From Bacteriovoracaceae bacterium (lineage in GTDB: Bacteria; Bdellovibrionota; Bacteriovoracia; Bacteriovoracales; Bacteriovoracaceae), in the NCBI GenBank assembly GCA_947448095.1, contig CANFNN010000039.1, positions 1-14,901 on the forward strand: 14,901 bases of DNA, given 5' to 3'. The position numbers and the translations under genes are program-made. The notes beneath the pieces are model-generated. The model worked only from the letters and a program-made list of their open reading frames with translations. It had not been told where the DNA came from and did not search any database. Shown here in pieces: positions 1 to 6,677 of this stretch. The first letter of the stretch is position 1. Each line of letters begins with the position of its first letter.

Positions 1-1872
1 AAGAACCCAAGGGATAGCACGGAGATCTTCAATCCCACTCAGTAATTTTCTGCTGCTTGGGCGTGAGCCTAATTTTAAATCATGCAAATAGGGGTACAAA
101 GTGGCTTTTTTAATCAGCTCTAGAAACTCCTCGCTCTTTACTTTCTTTTCATATTCAATTCGACTTAGCTCTGCCCACTTTTTCATGGCAGGCGTGATTT
201 TATTCTCTTTTATTTTTTTTGAGTTTTGAACTTCTGTGATTCGACTTATTTGGCTAAGAAATATTTTCGACGAGGAAAATGTTCTTGAAATGACTTCACC
301 CTGAATCGTCGCCTTATAATTTTGTAGAGCTGTTTTGCCCATACTCATGGCCTGCTCCTCAAAGCTTCCACCTCCACGGGCGACAGAGCCTCCACTGCCA
401 TTGAAGAATAAAACCTCCATCCCTGCCTCTGTGATCTGAGTTTCTACTTTGCTCATGGCCTCTTTAATGGAGACGCGGCTAGAGAGTACACCTGACTGTT
501 TAGATGAATCAGAATAGCCCAGCATAATTTCTGCTCGATTCTCGTGCCTTTTTTCTATCATCCTTCGATAATCTTTGGCCGAATTGAGAAAGGCTACCGT
601 CACTTCTCCAGCATGAGTTAGGTCTTCATGCGTCTCAAACAAGGGCACGATTGGGAGAGCGGGTTTTTTAAAGTGCCATTTCGTAATAGTGAGGGCGGCT
701 TTTAGGTGCTCACTTTTGTGAGTCATACTAATAATGAATGCCTGCACATAATGATGCGCATCTTCTGCACTTGAAAATTCAGAAATCAGTTTGACCATTC
801 GGTTGATAGCAAATTTTTTACGCTCAGAAACTTTGGCAAGGATACATGCCTCAAGGACATCACTTGACTCTCTCAGCTCTAAGGGAAGAACCAGGGCTGG
901 AAAAAGGTTAAAGAGGCCAATTATTTTTTTAGAATAGGGGAGATGCGCTGCTTGATCAGATGATAAAAAGTATTTTTCTAAGTCCAAGCGAAGCCGAGAG
1001 ACTCGAGCAAAATCTTGAGACGATAGTGTTTTGAGATTTTTCATTTGAAGCATGATGGATTTTAAATTGGTTTTTTGGACTTTTGAACTAGGTCTGGATA
1101 GATCTATCCATTCAGTCAGTTTATATTCCAAGTATTCAAGAAGCTTTGTGCGAGAAAGCTCTAGGGATTTTTGCATCACTTTTTCATCTATGCCCGGGTG
1201 ACCATCCTTATCACCACCGACCCAAGTGCGAAGGCGAAAATTATTAATCAAACTTGGCCGCTCCAAGACTTGGTCAAGCCAGTCAGTTCGAAGGCAAACT
1301 TCGTAAATGTATTGGGCTTCATCGATCGCACTAGGCCTGTGTTGGGGGGCAATTTCTGAACTCACGATAAGTGTAATGACTGAGTGAATTTTCTCCTGAC
1401 AGTCCTCCCAAGAGGTTGCCAGACTTTCTATCAGATGATTTTGCAGATGCTGAAGTAAGATCACTGTCGCTCTTGATCTTGATTCAGTTGGATGTGCAGT
1501 CAGAACCCAAATAATTTTATTCTCATTTTTAATATCAATCAGGATTTCTTTGTGACTCCAGCGCCAGGCCCGGTAAGCATTTTCACAAATGTTCATGAAT
1601 TCCATCATGAGAGTAAAACCCTGCGCCAACTTAAATAAATCAGCTTTGGACATTTTTTCCAGGCGCTTAAGTTCTATCTCCAGATGCTTAAATGTTGGTT
1701 CAGTCTCCTGGTCTCTCAGTTTGACCATTCTCTTTCTTATCTGCATCAGTTCGGCGTGAATTTTTGTTCCCATATGGGCCTTGAAGCAAGCACCAAGTTC
1801 TTCCATGGAAAGATGAACCAAATGTTTTAATTCAGGCGAGAGATGGGATTGTGATAATTGATTTTTTTTCAT
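1..1872 (-). CDS. ppc: Phosphoenolpyruvate carboxylase homologue, 3' end cut by window edge
   Basis: Cytosolic enzyme family that adds bicarbonate to phosphoenolpyruvate to make oxaloacetate. 624 codons are open and the C-terminus, perhaps 170 residues by comparison with the E. coli enzyme (883 aa), lies outside the window. Family motifs occur in order: LTAHPTES with the essential His at residue 127 (E. coli H138), LGYSDSSKQSG with Lys458 (K546), a glycine-rich loop at 490-502 with Arg499 (R587), QGEVISR at about 511, GSRP with Arg604 (R699) and LRAIPW with Arg618 (R713). From Lys458 onward the spacing matches E. coli exactly; the protein is about 90 residues shorter before that. The glycine loop reads FNGSGGSVARGGG where FHGRGGSIGRGG is usual, so the His (579) and first Arg (581) are replaced by Asn491 and Ser493. 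The start is an ATG with AAGGA about 10 nt upstream. The family is clear; normal activity is not. Confidence 0.9.
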   Translation of the reverse strand, partial: MKKNQLSQSHLSPELKHLVHLSMEELGACFKAHMGTKIHAELMQIRKRMVKLRDQETEPTFKHLEIELKRLEKMSKADLFKLAQGFTLMMEFMNICENAYRAWRWSHKEILIDIKNENKIIWVLTAHPTESRSRATVILLQHLQNHLIESLATSWEDCQEKIHSVITLIVSSEIAPQHRPSAIDEAQYIYEVCLRTDWLDQVLERPSLINNFRLRTWVGGDKDGHPGIDEKVMQKSLELSRTKLLEYLEYKLTEWIDLSRPSSKVQKTNLKSIMLQMKNLKTLSSQDFARVSRLRLDLEKYFLSSDQAAHLPYSKKIIGLFNLFPALVLPLELRESSDVLEACILAKVSERKKFAINRMVKLISEFSSAEDAHHYVQAFIISMTHKSEHLKAALTITKWHFKKPALPIVPLFETHEDLTHAGEVTVAFLNSAKDYRRMIEKRHENRAEIMLGYSDSSKQSGVLSSRVSIKEAMSKVETQITEAGMEVLFFNGSGGSVARGGGSFEEQAMSMGKTALQNYKATIQGEVISRTFSSSKIFLSQISRITEVQNSKKIKENKITPAMKKWAELSRIEYEKKVKSEEFLELIKKATLYPYLHDLKLGSRPSSRKLLSGIEDLRAIPWVL

Positions 1873-1938
1873 GAGCAAGCATTCCTTGAAAGGAGTAGCT
1901 TATGAATGAGAATTTAAAAGGTAAAGATGAGGTTAGTC

Positions 1939-2157
1939 TTAGTGTGCAGCACAGGTTGAGCAGCCTGTTTTGGCCGCTGTTTGGTCTTCAAAAGCCCAAT
2001 CACCGTAGTTAGCATTCAAAAACATGCAGGCGTCGGCCAAAGAAGAGAATTTTTCTTGAAAAGATTCATGAATTTCATTTTGAAGCACCGTTACATAATA
2101 CTCGAGGCAGTCTTCCTTAATTGACTCTGGATCAGCTCCAAAAGTAATCAGGGCCAT
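1939..2157 (-). CDS. Small acidic protein with C-terminal CxxC motif, function unknown
   Basis: A 72-residue soluble protein that I do not recognise. I start it at the internal ATG at 2157 because a strong ribosome site (AAGGGGAC) lies just upstream; the frame stays open 19 codons further upstream, but that ATG has no comparable site. There is no signal peptide or membrane segment. It is acidic, probably mostly helical between residues 10 and 48, and has four cysteines (17, 44, 66 and 69). The last seven residues are GCSTCAAH-like, with Cys66-x-x-Cys69 followed by a terminal His, an arrangement that could bind a metal ion or act as a redox pair. It lies 66 nt upstream of the PEP carboxylase gene on the same strand and may be co-transcribed with it. 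Confidence 0.7.
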   Translation of the reverse strand: MALITFGADPESIKEDCLEYYVTVLQNEIHESFQEKFSSLADACMFLNANYGDWAFEDQTAAKTGCSTCAAH

Positions 2158-2239
2158 GAAGTCCCCTTTTTGATATCGGGTGTGGGTCCAATTTTTTGTA
2201 TTTACGCTTAGCATATAACTCTATCCATTAATAAAATTG

Positions 2240-2268
2240 TTGTCTTATCTGTGACATGAGTCTATAGT
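2240..2268 (+). promoter_or_regulatory. Sigma-70-type promoter for rpmG
   Basis: TTGTCT (2240-2245) and TATAGT (2263-2268) are separated by 17 bp. They match the consensus -35 in 4 of 6 positions and the -10 in 5 of 6. The start site would be near 2275, giving a leader of about 37 nt with a GAGAGG ribosome site before the rpmG ATG. Confidence 0.55.
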
Positions 2269-2311
2269 CTGACCACTTTTATGTAAATGCAATTTCCAGA
2301 GAGAGGATGTT

Positions 2312-2488
2312 ATGGCTAAGGGTCCACGAGTTATCGTTACGTTAGAATGTACAGAAGCTAGAAAAGAGGGTGGTTCACCTTCTCGTTATACAACTTCAAA
2401 AAACAAAAAAACGACTCCAGAAAGACTGGAAATGAAGAAGTACAATAAAAATCTTCGTCGTCACACGCTTCACAAAGAAATCAAATAA
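2312..2488 (+). CDS. rpmG: 50S ribosomal protein L33
   Basis: A 58-residue basic protein of the large ribosomal subunit. The family signature is plain: VIVTLECTE near the start, then RYTTSKNKKTTPERLEMKKY and a C-terminal HTLHKEIK. A short insertion (KEGGSPS) sits between the first strand and RYTT, as in other longer bacterial L33 proteins. Only one cysteine (residue 13) remains; the paired CxxC knuckles of the zinc-binding C+ form are absent (the YCP region reads YNK), so this is a C-minus, zinc-independent L33. The start has GAGAGG about 5 nt upstream. The gene stands alone between its own promoter and a terminator, not next to rpmB, which is about 4 kb away on the other strand. Confidence 0.95.
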   Translation: MAKGPRVIVTLECTEARKEGGSPSRYTTSKNKKTTPERLEMKKYNKNLRRHTLHKEIK

Positions 2489-2516
2489 TCTGATTTTTTT
2501 AATCAGTTTTATTATT

Positions 2517-2545
2517 AAAAAGGACACTTCTAGTGTCCTTTTTTT
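2517..2545. terminator. Bidirectional intrinsic terminator between rpmG and the DUF4340-like gene
   Basis: A perfect hairpin with arms AGGACACT and AGTGTCCT and a 3-nt loop is flanked by an A run on the left (2517-2521) and a T run on the right (2539-2545). It can therefore stop transcription from both converging genes. A weaker hairpin (CTGATT/AATCAG, 2490-2506, followed by TTTT) lies directly after the rpmG stop. Confidence 0.9.
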
Positions 2546-2549
2546 ATTT

Positions 2550-3545
2550 CTACTTGAGGTCGCTGCTTTTTAGATTTAAAGGGCGGATTTGGTCGCTCTC
2601 TAGGAGAACGAAAGATTTTTTCTCGTCAGAACTAAGTGCAAAGAATTGATTTCGACTAAGACTCATTCCGGGTATGCCATTTTTTACTTCACTGAAAAAA
2701 TAAGACCTAACTCCTTGAGCAGAAATTAGTTTTAGGGTGTATACCGGTGTGGCCATAGCAGATTCCATGAATTCTTGCTGAGGTCCGGTCAGGTTACTAA
2801 GAATTGAAAAACTTTTAAGGTCTTCCAGTCTCTCAAAATATTTTTTAACTTTTGCTGTCTCAAGCACCAATCCATTTTGATCAACCCATTGATCTTCTTT
2901 TTTAAGAAGTTTTGCCTCAAGTCCATTCGAAGAATAGATCTCAAGCGACATCAAAGATTCTGTGTTCAGTGCCAATACTCTAGATTCGACAAGTTGAGAA
3001 ATATCATAACTCTCAAGCGTAATTTCCAGAGGGTCAATTTGGTAGATTTGATTCTGTGAAGAAAGGCTCAGGTAGGCCGAGTTATCAATGGGATTTATCA
3101 GTCCCACTTTAATTTCAAAAGCTTTATCTTTTGTGGTGAGAAAATTAAGCGTCAAAGTGGGATTATCGAGGGAAAAACTGGTGATATTGATTGGTTCAAG
3201 CAGATGAAAATTTCTCACACGAATAACTTTAAGGGCATCAACAATTTTTGGAAGAACATCATCTTTGACTTTTAAGGATTGGGGCTCCACCATCTGCCAA
3301 GGGCCTTCCACTTTGCCTTCGGGGTGTGTATTTTCAAGCAGAAAATTACCCTGCTTATTAGTTATTCTTAAGCTTTTGAGTGATTGAAGTTCCACTACCG
3401 GAACAGGATTGGCGTAAATTTGTGCCAGATCTACTTCGGGGGTATGTGACTCAAATACTTCCGCAAATAATCCTAAAAATAAGAGAATTAAAGCAAAAGA
3501 AATCACCAGTACTGAGGATAATGTGGGTCTAAGAAAAGCCTTCAT
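2550..3545 (-). CDS. Membrane-anchored DUF4340-like protein
   Basis: A 331-residue protein with one N-terminal hydrophobic segment (about residues 9-29, preceded by Lys and Arg) and a long non-cytoplasmic region. From residue 55 it shows repeated units of the type found in DUF4340: a short strand pair (LRITNKQGNFLLE), a GPWQMVEP phrase, then a helix ending in LKVIRVRNF. A second copy of this pattern appears at about 200-245 (LEIYSSNGLEAKLL, QWVDQNG, KKYFERLEDLKSF). DUF4340 proteins are often encoded with GldG/ABC-transport-type proteins of the cell envelope; no such gene is visible here. It lies 21 nt after the PilZ-like gene and has no clear ribosome site, so translation may depend on the upstream gene. 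The family call rests on pattern only, and its role is unknown. Confidence 0.7.
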   Translation of the reverse strand: MKAFLRPTLSSVLVISFALILLFLGLFAEVFESHTPEVDLAQIYANPVPVVELQSLKSLRITNKQGNFLLENTHPEGKVEGPWQMVEPQSLKVKDDVLPKIVDALKVIRVRNFHLLEPINITSFSLDNPTLTLNFLTTKDKAFEIKVGLINPIDNSAYLSLSSQNQIYQIDPLEITLESYDISQLVESRVLALNTESLMSLEIYSSNGLEAKLLKKEDQWVDQNGLVLETAKVKKYFERLEDLKSFSILSNLTGPQQEFMESAMATPVYTLKLISAQGVRSYFFSEVKNGIPGMSLSRNQFFALSSDEKKSFVLLESDQIRPLNLKSSDLK

Positions 3546-3566
3546 AAGTTATAGAATACACTGATT

Positions 3567-4370
3567 TTAGATTCCTAGGGAATCATCTTCAGCATCCTTC
3601 TTTACCTTTTTTGATGCTCCACCTAGTGCTGGTTCAATCGACTTTAAGAAATTTCGAAGAGTGTCGCGCTCGCCAGGTATTGAATAGGAAAACATGCACT
3701 GAAGTCGGTAGTCCGGCTTAGTTGATGAAATGATGCGACTTCTTAGAGCGTAGTTGTGGCAGTAAGAAACTGTGGCAGTCATCATGAAGGTTTGAGGAAT
3801 CAGAAATTCCACCATCACGGATTGACCCTGAAGAAATTTATCTTTGGTGAAACTAAGAATATTATCCATATTTATATCTGAGAGGAGGGTAAATCCGTAG
3901 CAGATTTTATCTAGATCCGGTGCCTGACGCTGATAGGGTCTGACAATGATGGGATTTGGTTTTTTAGTTTCTAGTCCTTGCAGATTTTGTTCTGCCATTA
4001 GTTGTTCAGCTTGATTGAATGTCTGACTTTCAGCACTCGCCTCAGGAGATCCCTCAGGACTTGGGGCCGCGGCTTCTATTGGTGCCGCCTCAGGAGCCGC
4101 TTCTTCGCTAATGGACTCCATGAGATTTGCCATATTTTCCATTTCTTCAGTTTTAGGATGAAGTTGGAGAACATTAGCTTGTTCATTCAAAGAGGCCTGG
4201 AGGTTTAAATTATAAAAGCTTTTGATATCATCAATGAAAAGTGGGACTCCGGCAGCTTCACATTCTTTCATGCGTCTTCCAATGGCGGTCTCAATTTCGT
4301 CTCGTATACTCCACACCCGAATAGCAATTTTTTTCACTTCAACCGGGTGAACACTTTTATTGTAAATCAT
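3567..4370 (-). CDS. PilZ-like domain protein with Ala/Pro/Glu-rich linker
   Basis: A 267-residue soluble protein in three parts. Residues 1-85 are a charged, mainly helical region. Residues 86-118 form a low-complexity Ala/Pro/Glu/Ser linker. Residues 140-248 form a beta-rich domain whose order (GFTLLSDINMDN, GQSVMVEFLIP, TATVSYC, YRLQCMFSY, ERDTLRNFLKSI) resembles PilZ domains. Canonical PilZ proteins bind cyclic di-GMP through RxxxR and D/NxSxxG motifs. I find no clear RxxxR; SDINMDN is only a loose match to the second motif, so binding is uncertain. The C-terminal tail is basic, then acidic. An AGAGGAG ribosome site lies about 10 nt before the ATG. It is the first gene of a pair with the downstream DUF4340-like gene. 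Another beta-barrel fold is possible. Confidence 0.6.
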   Translation of the reverse strand: MIYNKSVHPVEVKKIAIRVWSIRDEIETAIGRRMKECEAAGVPLFIDDIKSFYNLNLQASLNEQANVLQLHPKTEEMENMANLMESISEEAAPEAAPIEAAAPSPEGSPEASAESQTFNQAEQLMAEQNLQGLETKKPNPIIVRPYQRQAPDLDKICYGFTLLSDINMDNILSFTKDKFLQGQSVMVEFLIPQTFMMTATVSYCHNYALRSRIISSTKPDYRLQCMFSYSIPGERDTLRNFLKSIEPALGGASKKVKKDAEDDSLGI

Positions 4371-4460
4371 ATAGAAATTTCTCCTCTTTATACATTCTCT
4401 CTCACTTCAGAAAATTAGCAATCCGCCGGCAAAAATTAACCGAGGGTTTTTGTTTAAATA

Positions 4461-4482
4461 GCTGACCGCGTTAGCCTTTTTT
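4461..4482 (+). terminator. Terminator-like hairpin upstream of the protease gene
   Basis: GCTGAC (4461-4466) pairs with GTTAGC (4470-4475), including one G-T pair, around a 3-nt loop, and a C plus six T residues follow. In the plus direction this is a weak terminator or attenuator shape. No plus-strand gene ends here, so it would block read-through, act in the protease leader, or be chance. A possible -10 (TATGAT, 4512-4517) downstream has no convincing -35. Confidence 0.3.
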
Positions 4483-4536
4483 ACCCCCGAGAGAAAAGTC
4501 TTAAGTCCACCTATGATTTAAAGATCAGATCATTAT

Positions 4537-4558
4537 TCAAGGCGAAGGATTCGCCTGA
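4537..4558 (+). promoter_or_regulatory. Leader hairpin immediately before the protease ribosome site
   Basis: GGCGAA (4541-4546) and TTCGCC (4550-4555) form a perfect stem with a GGA loop, extended by TCA/TGA around a single bulged A. It ends eight bases before the AGGAG ribosome site (4566-4570) and overlaps the unused upstream ATG at 4558. It could protect the 5' end of the mRNA or tune translation; this is inferred from the sequence alone. Confidence 0.4.
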
Positions 4559-4575
4559 TGCAGCTAGGAGAGCTA

Positions 4576-6231
4576 ATGAAAAAAACCATCGTCCTGTCCC
4601 TTTTGAGTCTAAGTGTTGTGTCGGGAGTTCATGCTCGTTCTTCATCTAATGAAGTGGCATACGTTCCAGGCGAAGTTGTGGTTAAAGTGAAAAAGGGTCT
4701 GATGGGTAAATTTCTCGGGAAAAAATCCCTCCTCAATGCTGATCTTAAAAAGAGCATGAATCTTATCGCTGGTGATTTTGTGGTTTTAAAGACCACTTCA
4801 AAATCAACCAATTCTCTCATTAATGAACTTAAAACATTTCCTGAAGTTATTTATGCGGAACCAAATTTTATCTATAAGGCAATTAATTCAACTAACGATC
4901 CTCTGGTAGGAAAGCTTTGGGGTCTAAGCAATACCGGGAATAACGAGCCTGATCGCAATGGCGGAAACTCTGGATCTGTGGGAGTTGCTGGTGCTGATAT
5001 TAATGCTGAGAAGGCCTGGACCATTACTAAGGGTTCAAAAAATGTCGTAATTGCCATTATTGATACTGGGATTGATTACAATCATGCTGACCTGAAAGAC
5101 AACATCTGGGTCAACACTAAAGAAATCGCCGGCAACAATATCGATGATGACGCTAACGGATTTATCGATGATATCCATGGTTGGAATGCTTTTGCGAAAA
5201 ATGGTAATCCTATGGACGGAAACTCTCACGGAAGTCATTGTGCGGGAACGATTGGTGCCAAACATGGTAACGGTGTTGGTGTCGCTGGAGTGATGGATAA
5301 TGTTTCTATGATGGCGGTGAAATTTCTCTCTGATGAAGGTTCTGGAAATCTTGCTGATGCTGTTGTGGCAATTGATTACGCTACTAAAATGAATGTTGAT
5401 ATCATGAGTAACTCTTGGGGCGGCGGAGGCTTTTCACAAGCTCTGGAAGATTCCATCAAAGCTGCTAAAAACCAAGGTATTCTATTTGTCGCTGCGGCCG
5501 GAAATGATGGAACCAATAACGATGCGGCCCCACATTATCCTTCAAACTACCAACTCGATAACGTCATCAGTGTCGCCGCTTATACGAATCAAGATTCGTT
5601 AGCGTCTTTTAGCTGTTTTGGAAAACGCACAGTCCATGTCGCGGCTCCTGGGCACAATATTCTTTCGACTGTGCCTGGCAATAGTTACAAAGTTTTCTCG
5701 GGAACATCGATGGCCACTCCCCATATTTCTGGGGTGCTTGGACTTTTGATGGCCTCAGAAGGTCGCCAAGACGTTAAAGCAGTTCGTGAGCGTCTTATGG
5801 CCACATCAGTTCCTGGTGCTGCTTACCGTAAGACAACTGTCGCTGGTGGTCGTGTTGATGCTTATAACTTTTTAACCAATACCCGTATTCCTCACCAAGG
5901 CCCAGATGAAGGTGCTTGGTCTTCAGAAGCGTTAAGTGAAATTTTTGAAACAACTCACCCGTATGCTAACAATGCGAAAATTTCTAAGACCTATAACTTT
6001 CCAGGCGCAAAATACGTAAAATTGGTTATTGAAAAATATGAAACTGAGGCCAATTATGATTTCGTGATCTTGAAAGATGCCAAAGGCACCGTGATTGAGA
6101 AGATTTCAGGAGCTGGATCAAATTATGAAACTGATTACGCAGAAACTGAATCGATCACTGTTGAATTTACTTCAGATTCATCTGAAGCGAGATTTGGAGC
6201 TGTGATTAAAAACGTAAAAGTTATCTACTAA
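4576..6231 (+). CDS. Secreted subtilisin-family (S8) serine protease
   Basis: A 551-residue exported endopeptidase. I start it at 4576, where AGGAG lies 5 nt upstream and a classic signal peptide begins (MKKTIVLSLLSLSVVSGVHA, probable cut after residue 20). Residues 25-102 form an inhibitor-like propeptide (YVPGEVVVKVK to VIYAEPNF). The catalytic domain (about 110-440) has all key residues: Asp163 in IIDTG, His218 in NSHGSHCAG, the oxyanion Asn310 in AAAGNDG and Ser378 in SGTSMATPH. The last 110 residues form a separate beta-rich domain of CUB-like character (KYVKLVIEKYETEANYDFVIL, later SITVEFTSD), probably for substrate or surface binding. It is transcribed alone, with a structured leader and a strong terminator. 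In a predatory bacterium it could help digest prey, but the sequence does not show that. Confidence 0.95.
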   Translation: MKKTIVLSLLSLSVVSGVHARSSSNEVAYVPGEVVVKVKKGLMGKFLGKKSLLNADLKKSMNLIAGDFVVLKTTSKSTNSLINELKTFPEVIYAEPNFIYKAINSTNDPLVGKLWGLSNTGNNEPDRNGGNSGSVGVAGADINAEKAWTITKGSKNVVIAIIDTGIDYNHADLKDNIWVNTKEIAGNNIDDDANGFIDDIHGWNAFAKNGNPMDGNSHGSHCAGTIGAKHGNGVGVAGVMDNVSMMAVKFLSDEGSGNLADAVVAIDYATKMNVDIMSNSWGGGGFSQALEDSIKAAKNQGILFVAAAGNDGTNNDAAPHYPSNYQLDNVISVAAYTNQDSLASFSCFGKRTVHVAAPGHNILSTVPGNSYKVFSGTSMATPHISGVLGLLMASEGRQDVKAVRERLMATSVPGAAYRKTTVAGGRVDAYNFLTNTRIPHQGPDEGAWSSEALSEIFETTHPYANNAKISKTYNFPGAKYVKLVIEKYETEANYDFVILKDAKGTVIEKISGAGSNYETDYAETESITVEFTSDSSEARFGAVIKNVKVIY

Positions 6232-6232
6232 G

Positions 6233-6277
6233 AAGTTGAAAAAAAAAGAGCCCCCATTCGGGGGCTCGCAACTTTTT
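6233..6277. terminator. Strong bidirectional terminator between the protease gene and rpmB
   Basis: GAGCCCCC (6248-6255) pairs perfectly with GGGGGCTC (6260-6267) around an ATTC loop. An outer AAGTTG/CAACTT pairing (6233-6238 with 6269-6274) can extend it. On the minus strand the stem is followed by a long U tract, which suits rpmB; on the plus strand the T run begins five bases after the stem. Confidence 0.92.
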
Positions 6278-6298
6278 ATGGTATGGGGTGTTTTTCTA

Positions 6299-6520
6299 CT
6301 ATTTGTAGATTTTACGTAAAAATTTAGAAAGACCTAGTTTGTCCAAAGTCTTGATTGTAGATGTCGCAAGTTTAAGACGGATTGTCTGACCTGATTCAGG
6401 GTCAAAAATTTTCTTAGTTTTAAGGTTTGGTTGCTTAAAAACTCGTGTCTTATTGTTAGCGTGAGACACTTTATGGTTTGCTTGACGGCTTTTACCAGTT
6501 AGATCACATTGACGTGCCAT
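6299..6520 (-). CDS. rpmB: 50S ribosomal protein L28
   Basis: A 73-residue, strongly basic protein of the large ribosomal subunit. The diagnostic start is MARQCDLTGK, followed by the SHANNKTR segment, KQPNLKTKKI, RLKLATSTIKTLDK and a basic C-terminus. I start it at 6520 because AAGGA lies about 7 nt upstream and because L28 proteins begin at this point; the frame is open for 23 further codons upstream but that extension is not L28-like. Only one cysteine is present (residue 5), so there is no zinc knuckle. It is a single-gene unit ending at the strong terminator shared with the protease gene, and it is divergent from the transketolase operon. Confidence 0.95.
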   Translation of the reverse strand: MARQCDLTGKSRQANHKVSHANNKTRVFKQPNLKTKKIFDPESGQTIRLKLATSTIKTLDKLGLSKFLRKIYK

Positions 6521-6562
6521 AAAATTTCCTTGTAGTGATAATTCAAAATTAAGTTTCAAAAC

Positions 6563-6601
6563 ATTATTTAATTTTAAGCACCTTGGCAAGACTAAAGTCT
6601 T
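6563..6601 (-). promoter_or_regulatory. Candidate rpmB promoter with an overlapping inverted repeat
   Basis: On the minus strand TTGCCA (6584-6589; 5 of 6 to consensus) is followed 15 bp later by AATAAT (6563-6568; 5 of 6). The spacing is short, and TAATGT at 17 bp is an alternative -10. An inverted repeat AAGACT-AA-AGTCTT (6588-6601) overlaps the upstream edge of the -35 and could be a small operator serving rpmB or the divergent transketolase unit. Both are weak calls. Confidence 0.3.
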
Positions 6602-6677
6602 AGAATCTTGTGGAATTACTACGGTTTTCCATTCATACTCTTTTTATTCATTTCTCCCTCTCAAAAAGGTGGTCTTC

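Noticed and set aside
1171..1359. 62-codon plus-strand frame inside ppc
   Set aside because: It is antisense to a clearly conserved PEP carboxylase region.
2158..2214. 19-codon extension of the small CxxC protein
   Set aside because: A strong ribosome site lies directly before the internal ATG at 2157 and none before the upstream ATG.
4558..4575. Upstream ATG for the subtilisin-family protease
   Set aside because: It lies at the end of a hairpin, lacks a ribosome site and would place charged residues ahead of a standard signal peptide.
6521..6589. 23-codon N-terminal extension of L28
   Set aside because: The frame is open, but the ribosome site and the family's normal start are at 6520, and the extra residues are not L28-like.
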